A stretch of DNA of 48,556 bases from Pseudomonadota bacterium (GTDB lineage Bacteria > Pseudomonadota > Gammaproteobacteria > Burkholderiales > Ferrovaceae): NCBI GenBank assembly GCA_021850135.1, contig JAJZRV010000007.1, forward strand, positions 1 through 48,556. Reading direction: 5' to 3'. The notes beneath the pieces were generated by a model. It made no database searches and was not told the DNA's origin. It worked only from the letters and a program-made list of their open reading frames with translations. Positions 28,800 through 37,190 of the stretch are shown in pieces (position 1 is the first letter of the stretch; every line of letters starts with the position of its first letter). The translations under genes were made by a program, and so were the position numbers.

Positions 28800-30034
28800 A
28801 GCGCGTTGAGCGCCCGTCGCTGGCGCCACACCAGCCATATCCCGGGAAAGGCGGCGGCCACGGCAAACAGAAAGAACGAACGCCATCCCAGGGCCGCCAC
28901 CAGGACCCCTGAAACCGGCCCGACGTAAACCCGACCCATCGCGGAGAGCGCGGACAGCAGCGCAAATTGCATGGCACTGAAACGGGCGTTGCACAGCGCC
29001 ATCAGAAGCGCAGTGAAGGCGGCCGTTCCCATTCCGGAAGTCAGGTTTTCAAGAAACACAGCCAGAACCATCAGGTCAAAACGATGCCCTGCCATGGCCA
29101 GCCAGACGAAGGACAGGGCAGATACGCCTTGCAGCAACCCAAACCATAACAGGGACCGGTAGAGTCCCCAGCGCACCATCAAGGCTCCTCCCAGGACGGC
29201 GCCGCCGATGGTGGCGAAAAGCCCCACTCCCTTGTTGACCGTGCCGACTTCGGCAATTCCAAAACCCGCACCCTGGATCAGGAAGGCGGTGGTGAGGGAG
29301 CCTGCAAAGGCGTCGCCGAGTTTATAGAGGATGATCAATGCCAAGAAGGCCCAGGCCTGGGGCCGTGCCATGAATTCCTGTAAAGGCAGCAGTACGGCAT
29401 CGCGCAATGTGAGGGGAGCAGCGATCTGGAGCACGGGTTCAGGGGCAGTCAGCGTGGCATACAGGCCAATGCCCATGAGTGCGGCCATCACGGCATAGGT
29501 GGCGGGCCAACCCCAGAGGGAGGCCATGACGAGCGCCATCGCGCCGGAAGAGAGCATGGCGAGGCGGTATCCCAGGACCGTCAGCCCGGCACCCAGACCG
29601 CGTTCGGCGGCGGGGAGCACATCGGTGCGGTAAGCGTCTATGACGATGTCCTGCGAGGCAGAGACAAAGGCCAGTGCAAGGGCGGTCAGCGCAACCAGGA
29701 GCGGTTGCTCGCGAACGGAGAGCGTTCCCAGGAGCAGGATGAGTGCGGCCAGAAGAATCTGCGTCACCAGCATCCAGCCGCGTCGACGACCCAAAAAGGG
29801 CATGACGAAACGGTCCATGAATGGCGCCCAGACAAATTTCCAGGTATAGGGAATGCCCACCAGGGTGAGCAGACCGATGGTCTTGATGGAAATGCCCTCC
29901 ACGGCCATCCATGCCTGCAGCGTGGCGCCGCAGAGGGCGAGTGGCAGCCCGGAAGAAAATCCCAGCAACAGGACGGCCCGTAGCCGGCGGTTGGATAATC
30001 GCTGCAGATGCTGGCGGATGCGGTAAACAAGCAT
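28796..30034 (-). CDS. ampG: Muropeptide transporter AmpG (MFS)
   Basis: Inner-membrane proton-driven permease that imports anhydro-muropeptides for peptidoglycan recycling. The 412-residue protein has about twelve to fourteen hydrophobic segments and the AmpG signature LLGFSSGLPLALCGATLQAWM near the start, KFVWAPFMDRF, and SASQDIVIDAYRTD. I choose ATG 30034, which places the first membrane segment about as in E. coli; an in-frame ATG at 30079 would add 15 residues. It is divergent from pyrE and its stop codon overlaps that of metW. Confidence 0.92.
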   Translation of the reverse strand: MLVYRIRQHLQRLSNRRLRAVLLLGFSSGLPLALCGATLQAWMAVEGISIKTIGLLTLVGIPYTWKFVWAPFMDRFVMPFLGRRRGWMLVTQILLAALILLLGTLSVREQPLLVALTALALAFVSASQDIVIDAYRTDVLPAAERGLGAGLTVLGYRLAMLSSGAMALVMASLWGWPATYAVMAALMGIGLYATLTAPEPVLQIAAPLTLRDAVLLPLQEFMARPQAWAFLALIILYKLGDAFAGSLTTAFLIQGAGFGIAEVGTVNKGVGLFATIGGAVLGGALMVRWGLYRSLLWFGLLQGVSALSFVWLAMAGHRFDLMVLAVFLENLTSGMGTAAFTALLMALCNARFSAMQFALLSALSAMGRVYVGPVSGVLVAALGWRSFFLFAVAAAFPGIWLVWRQRRALNAL

Positions 30035-30114
30035 GTCGCATGATGCCCCGTGAGGGAGAGCCGATGCAAGTCTGCTCATGCTATGCTTACCGCTGCCGAT
30101 ATTAGCCAGCAGTC

Positions 30115-30771
30115 ATGAAAGATTTCCATTCCCGTTTCATCGAGTTTGCCGTCCAACATCAGGTCATTCGCTTTGGCGAATTCAAGACCAAGGCAGGACG
30201 ACTTTCCCCCTATTTCTTCAATGCGGGGCTGTTCAACACAGGCGCCTCGCTGCACGCGTTGTCGGAATTTTATGCCGATGCCATCCTGGATTCCGAACTA
30301 CCCTTTGATTTTCTGTTTGGCCCTGCCTATAAAGGCATTCCGCTGGCCGCAGCTATCGCCATGGCGCTGGCCGGTCGCGGGCGCGATACGCCCTTCTGCT
30401 ATAACCGCAAGGAAGTGAAGGACCACGGCGAGGGTGGGGCGCTTGTCGGAGCCGCCCCGATCGGGCGCGCGTTGATCGTGGATGATGTGATCTCGGCCGG
30501 CACTTCTGTGCGCGAATCCGTGGCGTTGCTCAAGGCCGCAGGTGCGGTGCCAGTGGGCGTGATGACGGCACTCGATCGCAAGGAGCGTGGGGCCACGGCC
30601 TTGTCAGCAACGCAGGAAGTGACCGCACAGTTTGGCATTCCGGTATTCAGCATCGCCTCGCTCGATCACCTGATGGAATACCTGGTACGGGATCCGGCAC
30701 GCGCTGACGACCTGCGACGCATGTCAGCCTACCGGGCTCAGTATGGTGAATTCAACAAGCCTGCTGATTGA
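30115..30771 (+). CDS. pyrE: Orotate phosphoribosyltransferase
   Basis: Converts orotate and PRPP to OMP in pyrimidine synthesis. The 218-residue protein has PAYKGIPLA at 70-78, the KEVKDHGEGG loop at about 99-108 and the PRPP motif IVDDVISAGTS at 121-131. Length fits the family. Its last 20 nt overlap the end of ptsI on the other strand, so transcription from the two sides collides here. Confidence 0.96.
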   Translation: MKDFHSRFIEFAVQHQVIRFGEFKTKAGRLSPYFFNAGLFNTGASLHALSEFYADAILDSELPFDFLFGPAYKGIPLAAAIAMALAGRGRDTPFCYNRKEVKDHGEGGALVGAAPIGRALIVDDVISAGTSVRESVALLKAAGAVPVGVMTALDRKERGATALSATQEVTAQFGIPVFSIASLDHLMEYLVRDPARADDLRRMSAYRAQYGEFNKPAD

Positions 30772-32488
30772 GCCGGATGATCAGGTCGTTTAGCCGGTCC
30801 GAGTCGTAGGTATTGAGGATTTTCCGGATCAGTGGCTGCAGATCGGGCAGGCTGGTTTTGAGAATGATCTGCTTGATCTCCGGCAAATGGGCCGGGTGCA
30901 TCGAAAATGCGCGAAGCCCAAATCCGAGGAGCAAGCGCGTCAAAGCGGGATTCCCCGCCATTTCACCGCATACGGCAACAGGAATCCCGGATTTCAGGGC
31001 CGTGCGGATGGTATGAGAGACAAGGTAGAGCACGGCCGGATGAGTCGGGTCGTACAGGTGGGCCACGCTGTCATCGGTACGATCGATCGCCAGAGTATAT
31101 TGAATCAGGTCGTTGGTGCCGATGGACAGAAAATCCAGCTTTCCAATGAATACGGGGAGCGCCAGCGCGGCCGCAGGAACCTCGATCATTCCTCCCACGG
31201 GAATATCTTCCTTGAACGGGATTCCCTCCGCGCGCAATTCCGTTTTGGCCTGTTCCAGCAACGAGAGCGCCTGGCTGAGCTCTGTTCCGTTGGAGAGCAT
31301 GGGCAGCAGCAAGTGGACATTGCCAAAACGCGATGCGCGCAGAATGGCACGCAACTGGGTTTTGAACAGGCGGGGTTCCGACAGGCAATAGCGGATGGCA
31401 CGCAACCCCAGCGCCGGATTGAGGGTCTGGGCCTTGGGTGCAGGTTCAATGGGTTTGTCTGCCCCGATGTCCAGGGTGCGAATCGTCACGACATTGCCGC
31501 GCAGGGCCTCCGCTACGCGGCGATAGGCGTTGAATTGCTCTTCCTCTCCGGGCAGGTCCGTGCGATTCATGAACAGGAATTCGCTGCGGTACAACCCGAT
31601 GCCGGTGGCGCCGCTTTTCTTGACGGCATCCACATCATCGGGCAGCTCGATGTTGGCCCACAGTTCGATGTCGGTGCCATCCAGGGTCGTGGCCCGGGTC
31701 GTACGCAAGCGTTTGAGTTTCTGGCGTTCGAGATGCCACTGCTCCTGGCGTAACCGATATTCCGTCAGGACCAGGGGGTCCGGGTTGACGATGACGATGC
31801 CCGCCATCCCGTCCACGATAATGGGTTCGCCCTCCCGAATCATGGCCCAGGCATGGTGCAGGGCCACGACGGAAGGAATGCCAAGGCTGCGCGCCAGGAT
31901 GGCGGTATGCGAGGTGGCCCCGCCCATGTCGGTGATGAAGGCATGGAAGGACTGCTGTTTGAACAGCATCATGTCAGCGGGGCTGAGATCATGGGCAACC
32001 AGAATGCTGTCCATGTCTGCCTTGTGTTCCGGTACGACGGTCGCCGGCTGGCCCATCAACGCCTTCAGAACGCGTTCCACGACCTGTGTGACATCCTCCT
32101 TGCGTTCACGCAGGTAACTGTCTTCGATCTGCTCGAACTGTTCGATCAGCGAATCCATCTGCTGCTTGAGCGCCCATTCGGCATTACACCCCTGTTGCTG
32201 GATGAGTGCACGCGGTGCGCCTGAGAGCGTGTCATCATTGAGGATCATCAGGTGCAACTGCAGGAAGGCGGCAAATTCCGGCGGGGTTCCTGCTGGCGCA
32301 TGACGCTCCAGTTCGTGCAATTCGTTGCGAACAGCGGCAATGGCATTGTCAAAACGCTGGACTTCGGCGTCCAGTCGTTCCAGGGGCACGGCGTAATGGG
32401 TGACCTCCAGCGAGGTCTGGAGAAACAGGTGAGCGTGACCGATGGCAATCCCCTGGGCAACGGCAATGCCATGCATTGAAAAGCTCAC
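30752..32488 (-). CDS. ptsI: Phosphoenolpyruvate-protein phosphotransferase (Enzyme I)
   Basis: Starts the PTS phosphorelay by taking phosphate from PEP and passing it to HPr. The 578-residue protein has the phosphorylated His194 in GGATSHTAILARSLGIPSVV, the PEP-binding LYRSEFLFMNR, and the C-terminal Cys in VAVCGEMAGNP near residue 505. It lies 2 nt after ptsH. No sugar permease or EIIA gene is in the window, so the pair may serve a regulatory PTS rather than sugar uptake (inference). Confidence 0.96.
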   Translation of the reverse strand: MSFSMHGIAVAQGIAIGHAHLFLQTSLEVTHYAVPLERLDAEVQRFDNAIAAVRNELHELERHAPAGTPPEFAAFLQLHLMILNDDTLSGAPRALIQQQGCNAEWALKQQMDSLIEQFEQIEDSYLRERKEDVTQVVERVLKALMGQPATVVPEHKADMDSILVAHDLSPADMMLFKQQSFHAFITDMGGATSHTAILARSLGIPSVVALHHAWAMIREGEPIIVDGMAGIVIVNPDPLVLTEYRLRQEQWHLERQKLKRLRTTRATTLDGTDIELWANIELPDDVDAVKKSGATGIGLYRSEFLFMNRTDLPGEEEQFNAYRRVAEALRGNVVTIRTLDIGADKPIEPAPKAQTLNPALGLRAIRYCLSEPRLFKTQLRAILRASRFGNVHLLLPMLSNGTELSQALSLLEQAKTELRAEGIPFKEDIPVGGMIEVPAAALALPVFIGKLDFLSIGTNDLIQYTLAIDRTDDSVAHLYDPTHPAVLYLVSHTIRTALKSGIPVAVCGEMAGNPALTRLLLGFGLRAFSMHPAHLPEIKQIILKTSLPDLQPLIRKILNTYDSDRLNDLIIRLNQQAC

Positions 32489-32490
32489 GG

Positions 32491-32760
32491 TTATTCCCCC
32501 TCGTCGAAACGGTTGTTAATGAGGTTCGTCAGGGATTCCATGGCCGCTTCTGCTTCCGGCCCGCGAGTTTCGAGGGTGATGATGCTGCCACGCGTTGCCG
32601 CCAGCATCATGACACCCATGATGCTTTTGGCGTTGACGCTGCGGCCATTGCGACTCAGCGTGACATCGCAGGGAAAGGTTGAGGCCATCTGGGTGAGTTT
32701 GGCCGAGGCTCTTGCATGCAGTCCCAGCTTGTTGATGATTTCAATGTCGCGTGTCGGCAT
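32491..32760 (-). CDS. ptsH: Phosphocarrier protein HPr
   Basis: Accepts phosphate from Enzyme I on His15 (KLGLHARAS) and hands it to EIIA proteins. The 89-residue protein also keeps Ser46 in NAKSIMGVMML, the site used by HPr kinase/phosphorylase where that enzyme exists. It starts 9 nt after the phoR stop and is followed by ptsI after 2 nt, so all three are likely on one transcript. Confidence 0.95.
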   Translation of the reverse strand: MPTRDIEIINKLGLHARASAKLTQMASTFPCDVTLSRNGRSVNAKSIMGVMMLAATRGSIITLETRGPEAEAAMESLTNLINNRFDEGE

Positions 32761-32769
32761 GTATGGGGG

Positions 32770-34110
32770 TTATCGTGTGTTGTTTTGATCTGATTCAACG
32801 GACGGCGCGGAAATATTCTGGACGATACGCGCGGCAGCAATTCTGAAAGAAAAAGTGCTGCCTTTGCCCGGCTCGCTGGAAATTTCCAGTTTGGAATCAT
32901 GGTGCATTGCGATCTGTTTGACAATGGCAAGGCCAAGACCGGTGCCACCCGTTTCCCTGGAGCGCGCCCGGTCTACCCGATAGAAGCGTTCCGTGAGTCG
33001 CGGGATGTGTTCCTGGGGAATGCCGATACCGGAATCCTGCACAGAAAAAACGCCTTCGCCGCGCTCGCGCTTCCAGGTGAGGACAATTCGCCCGCCCGCT
33101 GGGGTGTAGCGTACGGCATTGGTGACGAGATTGCCAAAAGCACTGAGCAATTCGGATTCCGAGCCCAGAATGCTGTCGGGGGAAGCAATGAACGATTCCA
33201 GCTCATGTTGCCCCTGGCTGAGTTGACGCCCCATCTGAACCAGTTGCTGCATCAGGGCGCTTACGGGGATGGGTGCATCGGGGGTGGGCGCCTGCTGGCT
33301 TTCCAGGCGGGATAGCGTCAGAAGTTCCTCCACCAGGCGTTGCATACGCTGGGTCTGGGATTGCATGGTGGAAAGCACCCTGCGTTGGGTAGCCTGATCA
33401 AGCGGCTCGCCTTCCAGCATGGTCTCGATGAAGCCGCCGATGACCGTGAGCGGGGTGCGCAGCTCATGGGACACATTGGCCACAAAATCCTGGCGGACCT
33501 GCTCATCCCGCTCTACCTGCGTGATGTCGTGGCTCACCAGCATGCGCTCTTCGGCGCTGTAGGGTACGACCTGAATGGACAGGGACAGATCGCTGCCCCT
33601 CACCCGGCGCAGGATGAGCGGCCTGTCCGAAGGCGGGGCCTTGAGATAGGCGCCAAACTCAGGCTGCCTGATCAGGTAGGTCAAGCTTTGACCGCGATCT
33701 TGTTTGAGCTGGATGCCGAGGTGGCTTTCGGCGCTGGGGTTGCACCAGCGGATGCGGTCGTCAGGGTCGATGACCACGACCCCGCTGGGCAAGGCAGCGC
33801 CGGCATGTTGGAACCGCTCCAGCGCCTCGCGCAGTTTCTGCTGGGTCTGTTCGGCATGTTTTTCGAGGCGGTGGAGTTGCCCGAAGACCTGGCTCCAGGT
33901 GCCGCCGGGCTGGTACCCTGAGCTCATCTGATGGCGTTGCAGCCAGCGATTGAGGGTCAGCAATTGCCAGGAATCACGCGCAGCCACCATTGTCATGAAC
34001 AGGGCGAACGACATGATGCCCCACATCCAGCCAAAGGCCAGACCCAGCAGGGTGCTGAGCGACAGAACGAGCAGCAGGGGGCCCAGGGCGTATTTGATGA
34101 ATTGTTTCAT
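32770..34110 (-). CDS. phoR: Phosphate regulon sensor histidine kinase PhoR
   Basis: Membrane sensor kinase that controls PhoB in response to phosphate. The 446-residue protein has two hydrophobic segments close together (about 8-45), a PAS domain (about 105-200), the phospho-acceptor His215 in NVSHELRTPL, the N box NLVTNAVRYTPAGG and the G boxes DSGIGIP and GGTGLGLAIVKQI. The short N-terminal anchor without a periplasmic domain is typical of PhoR. It lies 46 nt after phoB, with a hairpin in the gap. Confidence 0.95.
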   Translation of the reverse strand: MKQFIKYALGPLLLVLSLSTLLGLAFGWMWGIMSFALFMTMVAARDSWQLLTLNRWLQRHQMSSGYQPGGTWSQVFGQLHRLEKHAEQTQQKLREALERFQHAGAALPSGVVVIDPDDRIRWCNPSAESHLGIQLKQDRGQSLTYLIRQPEFGAYLKAPPSDRPLILRRVRGSDLSLSIQVVPYSAEERMLVSHDITQVERDEQVRQDFVANVSHELRTPLTVIGGFIETMLEGEPLDQATQRRVLSTMQSQTQRMQRLVEELLTLSRLESQQAPTPDAPIPVSALMQQLVQMGRQLSQGQHELESFIASPDSILGSESELLSAFGNLVTNAVRYTPAGGRIVLTWKRERGEGVFSVQDSGIGIPQEHIPRLTERFYRVDRARSRETGGTGLGLAIVKQIAMHHDSKLEISSEPGKGSTFSFRIAAARIVQNISAPSVESDQNNTR

Positions 34111-34113
34111 GGT

Positions 34114-34137
34114 CTCAAGGGGCTCACAGCCCTTGAG
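34114..34137 (-). promoter_or_regulatory. Hairpin between phoB and phoR, next to the phoR start
   Basis: CTCAAGG (34114-34120) pairs with CCTTGAG (34131-34137), with a further GCT/AGC inside. On the transcript the stem ends 3 nt before the phoR ATG and would cover its ribosome-binding region, so it may lower PhoR translation relative to PhoB. There is no T tract, so it is not a normal terminator. Confidence 0.45.
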
Positions 34138-34156
34138 GTTACCAGACCTGGAGGGA

Positions 34157-34846
34157 TCAGGGGAGTGCGGTCAGCCGATAACCTGAGCCACGCACGGTTT
34201 GCAATAACTGGTCGGTGCCGCTGGGTTCCAGGGCCGCGCGTAATCGCCGGATATGGACGTCCACGGTACGTTCCTCGATAAAGACATGGTCCCCCCACAC
34301 GTGGTCGAGAATTTGGGTGCGTGAATAAACGCGCTCTGGGTGGGTCATGAAAAAATGGAGCAATTTGAATTCGGTCGGCCCCAGAACCACTTCCGTGCCC
34401 TGGGCGCTGACGCGGTGTGTGCCAGGATCCAGGGTCAGCCCCTTGAACTGGGCCAGGTCCTCGGTCATTTGCGGGGCACGCCGCCGCAAAACCGCCTTGA
34501 TCCGGGCGTTGAGCTCCCGAATCGAAAACGGCTTCGTGATGTAATCGTCGGCGCCAGACTCAAGCCCCAACAACTTGTCAGCTTCATCCACTCTTGCCGT
34601 CAGCATGATGATGGGGACGTTTCTGGTGCGGTCATTCGTGCGAAGGCGACGCACCAGATCCACTCCACTCATCCCGGGCAGCATCCAGTCCACCAGCACC
34701 AGATCTGGAAGGGAGTCGCGCACACGCTCCAACGCTTCATGGGCATCCCCTGCCAGTACGGCATCATGGCCGGCCTGGCTGAGATTGAGGGCGATCAGTT
34801 CCTGAATGGCCGTCTCATCTTCGACGACCAGTATGCTGGCTCCCAA
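34157..34846 (-). CDS. phoB: Phosphate regulon response regulator PhoB
   Basis: OmpR-type DNA-binding regulator of phosphate genes. I choose the TTG at 34846: it has GGAGG 5 nt upstream, gives 229 residues (the E. coli length) and starts MGASILVVEDE as other PhoB proteins do. Phospho-acceptor Asp53 is in LVDWMLPGMSG, ITKPF follows, and the winged-helix domain has TRTQILDHVWGDHVFIEERTVDVHIRRLR and VRGSGYRLT. An in-frame ATG at 34891 would add 15 residues, but it lies only 8 nt after the inferred -10 element and would be nearly leaderless. The gene has its own Pho-box-like promoter and leads phoR, ptsH and ptsI. Confidence 0.93.
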   Translation of the reverse strand: MGASILVVEDETAIQELIALNLSQAGHDAVLAGDAHEALERVRDSLPDLVLVDWMLPGMSGVDLVRRLRTNDRTRNVPIIMLTARVDEADKLLGLESGADDYITKPFSIRELNARIKAVLRRRAPQMTEDLAQFKGLTLDPGTHRVSAQGTEVVLGPTEFKLLHFFMTHPERVYSRTQILDHVWGDHVFIEERTVDVHIRRLRAALEPSGTDQLLQTVRGSGYRLTALP

Positions 34847-34851
34847 ATGAA

Positions 34852-34856
34852 CCTCC
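34852..34856 (-). promoter_or_regulatory. Ribosome binding site favouring the TTG start of phoB
   Basis: GGAGG on the minus strand, 5 nt before the TTG at 34846. No site of similar quality precedes the in-frame ATG at 34891, which has only AAGAAG. Confidence 0.6.
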
Positions 34857-34899
34857 GAGTTTTGCGTGGGCAAGAGCGTTGTCGTTTCCATGGCGACTT

Positions 34900-34933
34900 C
34901 TTATACCCACGAGATATGACGCCCATGTTACAG
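34900..34933 (-). promoter_or_regulatory. Putative Pho box and promoter of phoB
   Basis: On the minus strand CTGTAAC (34933-34927), a 4-nt spacer ATGG and GCGTCAT (34922-34916) match the two CTGTCAT repeats of the Pho box at 10 of 14 positions with correct spacing. Ten nucleotides later comes TATAAG (34905-34900), one mismatch from the -10 consensus, which is the box-to--10 distance known from phoA. This indicates PhoB autoregulation; the match is by eye and not tested. Confidence 0.6.
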
Positions 34934-34954
34934 CAACATTCCGTCGTAGCGGGA

Positions 34955-36109
34955 TCAGGGGGTGCGATGCGAGCCCGCCACCACTTTAATCTGGAACAAA
35001 CGACACTCCAGGGCGCCGTTGAAGAGCGGGGTTCGGCGTGACGTGGAGAGCCTGATCAGCTTGGGCAGGCGCATGTCCGCGGTAAAGAAGTAGGCTGTCC
35101 AACCCGTGTAGCGCTGCTTGAGCGTGTCCCCCAATTTTGGATAGAGCTGCGCCAGTTCAGCCTGCTCCCCCATGCGTACCCCGTAGGGCGGGTTGGTGAT
35201 CAGCAGGCCCGAGGGTGCGGGAGGAGAGGACTCCAGCACGTTGACCTGTTTGAGTTCGACGCATTCCAGCAAACCTGCCGCCGCAAGATTGGCACGCGTC
35301 GCCTCCAGCGCATCGCCCTTAAGGTCGTAGCCCCAGATGGGCAAGGGACGTGCTGCCTGGGCGCGGGACTGGGCTGCAGCCTTGATGCGCTCCCATTCGG
35401 CCAAGTCCCAGCCGGCCAGGCGTTCAAAACCGAAAGTGCGCCCCAACCCCGGAGCGCGCAGGAGCGACCGTTCGGCAGCTTCCACAAGAAAAGTGCCGGC
35501 GCCACAAAAAGGATCCAGCAGCGGGATGCCGGGTTGCCAACCCGCCAACTCCAGAATGCCTGCGGCCAGGTTCTTTTTGAGGGGTGCGACACCGGATTCC
35601 AGGCGCGCCCCACGCTTGAACAGCGCCTCGCCGGAGGTGTCGAGATACAGAAAATACGTGCGGTCATTGAGAAACGCATGGATTCGCACATCGGGCTGGC
35701 GGGTATCCACGGAAGGGCGGCGGTTGCAAAGCGCCATGAAGTGGTCGCACACGGCGTCCTTGATGCGAAGCGTGACGAAATCCAGGCTTCGTAACGGGCA
35801 GCGATGTGCGTTGAGATCCACCATCAGGGTTTGCTCGGCAGTCATCCACTGTGACCAGGGGAGTTGCCGTGCGGCCTCGTAGATCTGCTGTTCATTGGCG
35901 TAGGGCCCTGTGGCCAGTTGCCATAACACGCGGCTCGCGATCCTGCTTTCCAGGTTGACACGCATGGCCAGGGAGAAGTTTCCCTGGAACGTTGCGCCAG
36001 CATCGGAAGCCTGTGCAGATCGGGCTCCCAATGCCGTCAATTCATCGGCCAGAACACCTTCCAGTCCGCGAGGGCAGGGGGCAAAAAAATGGTGAAGTGG
36101 CATGGTCAT
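34955..36109 (-). CDS. THUMP-domain 23S rRNA (guanine-N2)-methyltransferase, RlmL type
   Basis: The 384-residue protein has an N-terminal ferredoxin-like/THUMP region (about 1-160) and a C-terminal Rossmann methyltransferase with LDPFCGAGTFLVEAA and the catalytic NPPYG. It matches the N-terminal half of E. coli RlmL (m2G2445); the fused RlmK part is absent, as in most bacteria where the two are separate. The ATG overlaps the hemJ stop as TGATG. A TTG 3 nt upstream is less likely. Exact target nucleotide is inferred. Confidence 0.88.
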   Translation of the reverse strand: MTMPLHHFFAPCPRGLEGVLADELTALGARSAQASDAGATFQGNFSLAMRVNLESRIASRVLWQLATGPYANEQQIYEAARQLPWSQWMTAEQTLMVDLNAHRCPLRSLDFVTLRIKDAVCDHFMALCNRRPSVDTRQPDVRIHAFLNDRTYFLYLDTSGEALFKRGARLESGVAPLKKNLAAGILELAGWQPGIPLLDPFCGAGTFLVEAAERSLLRAPGLGRTFGFERLAGWDLAEWERIKAAAQSRAQAARPLPIWGYDLKGDALEATRANLAAAGLLECVELKQVNVLESSPPAPSGLLITNPPYGVRMGEQAELAQLYPKLGDTLKQRYTGWTAYFFTADMRLPKLIRLSTSRRTPLFNGALECRLFQIKVVAGSHRTP

Positions 36110-36531
36110 CAAAAGGGTTTCACGACGGCCAGAATCACCGCTGGAATGAGGATCAGGACCGGGGCCTCATTGAACCAGCGGTACCAGACGTGACTGTGGG
36201 TATTGCGATCCAGTTTGAAATCCTGAAGCAGGCGGCCGCACCAAACGTGATAGATCACCAACAGCAGGACCAGCGCCATTTTTGGGTGGAGCCAAGCGCC
36301 CTGATCCCCGAATCCGAAGGCCAGGATGAGCCCCGAGGCTACCGTCAGGATCCCGCCGGGCGTCATGATGCCCCAGAACAGTTTGCGCTCCATGATCTTG
36401 AATCGGTCGCTGCCGACTTTGTCCTGGGGGGACATGGCGTGGTAGACAAACAGTCGCGGCAGATAAAACAGGCCGGCAAACCAGGTCACCATGAACATTA
36501 CGTGGAAGGCTTTGAGATAGAGCAGGGACAT
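36109..36531 (-). CDS. hemJ: Protoporphyrinogen IX oxidase HemJ
   Basis: Membrane enzyme for the penultimate step of haem synthesis in bacteria that lack HemY and HemG. The 140-residue protein has four hydrophobic segments and the conserved His10 (LKAFHV) and Lys84 (LHPKMALV), with a further His95. Length matches HemJ (about 140-200). It overlaps the methyltransferase start by one base and follows the hydrolase gene by 18 nt. Confidence 0.9.
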   Translation of the reverse strand: MSLLYLKAFHVMFMVTWFAGLFYLPRLFVYHAMSPQDKVGSDRFKIMERKLFWGIMTPGGILTVASGLILAFGFGDQGAWLHPKMALVLLLVIYHVWCGRLLQDFKLDRNTHSHVWYRWFNEAPVLILIPAVILAVVKPF

Positions 36532-36549
36532 GCGTAGGCTCCAGAGGCA

Positions 36550-37158
36550 TCAGAATCGGCAAGCCAGGGTCACCCATTCGCGGATGAGGTGCAGGCGGCG
36601 GTGGAAAAAGTGGTCGGCGCCGGGCACGACGACGATGGGAAGGTCTTGCGGCGCGGCCCAGCGCATGACGTCAGCCAGGGGAATGGTTTCGTCCAGTTCC
36701 CCGTGCATGACGAAGGTATTCGCGGGAACGCTGCCTAGGGGACAGGTGCCTACGGCAGGGCCGATCAATACCAGCTTTTGGCACGGGATGCGGCGCGCAA
36801 CCTCGCTCTGGACGTAGGCGCCAAAGGAAAACCCCGCCAAAAACAAGGGGAGGTCCGGCGTGTAGCTGCGCGCATATTCATGCACTGCCAGCCAGTCCTC
36901 CGTCTCGCCCCGTCCCCCATCGTGTACGCCCTGGCTCGCGCCGACCCCTCGAAAATTCATGCGAAAACTCACGCATCCCAGGCCTGCAAACGTTTTGGCC
37001 AGGGTTTGCACGACCTTGTTGTCGAGTGTGCCGCCGTGGAGCGGGTGGGGGTGAGCTACCAGGGCCAATCCCCGCGCTTCGCCCGCAGGCAGGGTGATGA
37101 CGGTTTCCAGCTTGCCCGCAGGGCCGTCAATGAGAACCGTGGTGCGTTTGTCCTGCAT
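36550..37158 (-). CDS. Alpha/beta hydrolase (dienelactone hydrolase-like, YheT/CocE-like small form)
   Basis: A 202-residue cytosolic hydrolase with oxyanion segment HPHPLHGGTLDNKVV, the family pattern FRMNFRGVGASQG, nucleophile Ser111 in GFSFG, Asp156 in GELDETIPL and His183 in GADHFFH, so the triad is complete. Proteins of this family are common in proteobacteria and have no assigned substrate. It lies between the gamma-carbonic anhydrase gene (32 nt upstream) and hemJ, all on the minus strand. Confidence 0.85.
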   Translation of the reverse strand: MQDKRTTVLIDGPAGKLETVITLPAGEARGLALVAHPHPLHGGTLDNKVVQTLAKTFAGLGCVSFRMNFRGVGASQGVHDGGRGETEDWLAVHEYARSYTPDLPLFLAGFSFGAYVQSEVARRIPCQKLVLIGPAVGTCPLGSVPANTFVMHGELDETIPLADVMRWAAPQDLPIVVVPGADHFFHRRLHLIREWVTLACRF

Positions 37159-37190
37159 GGGGTGGGGCTCGTCGTCCTGAAACCGCCATT

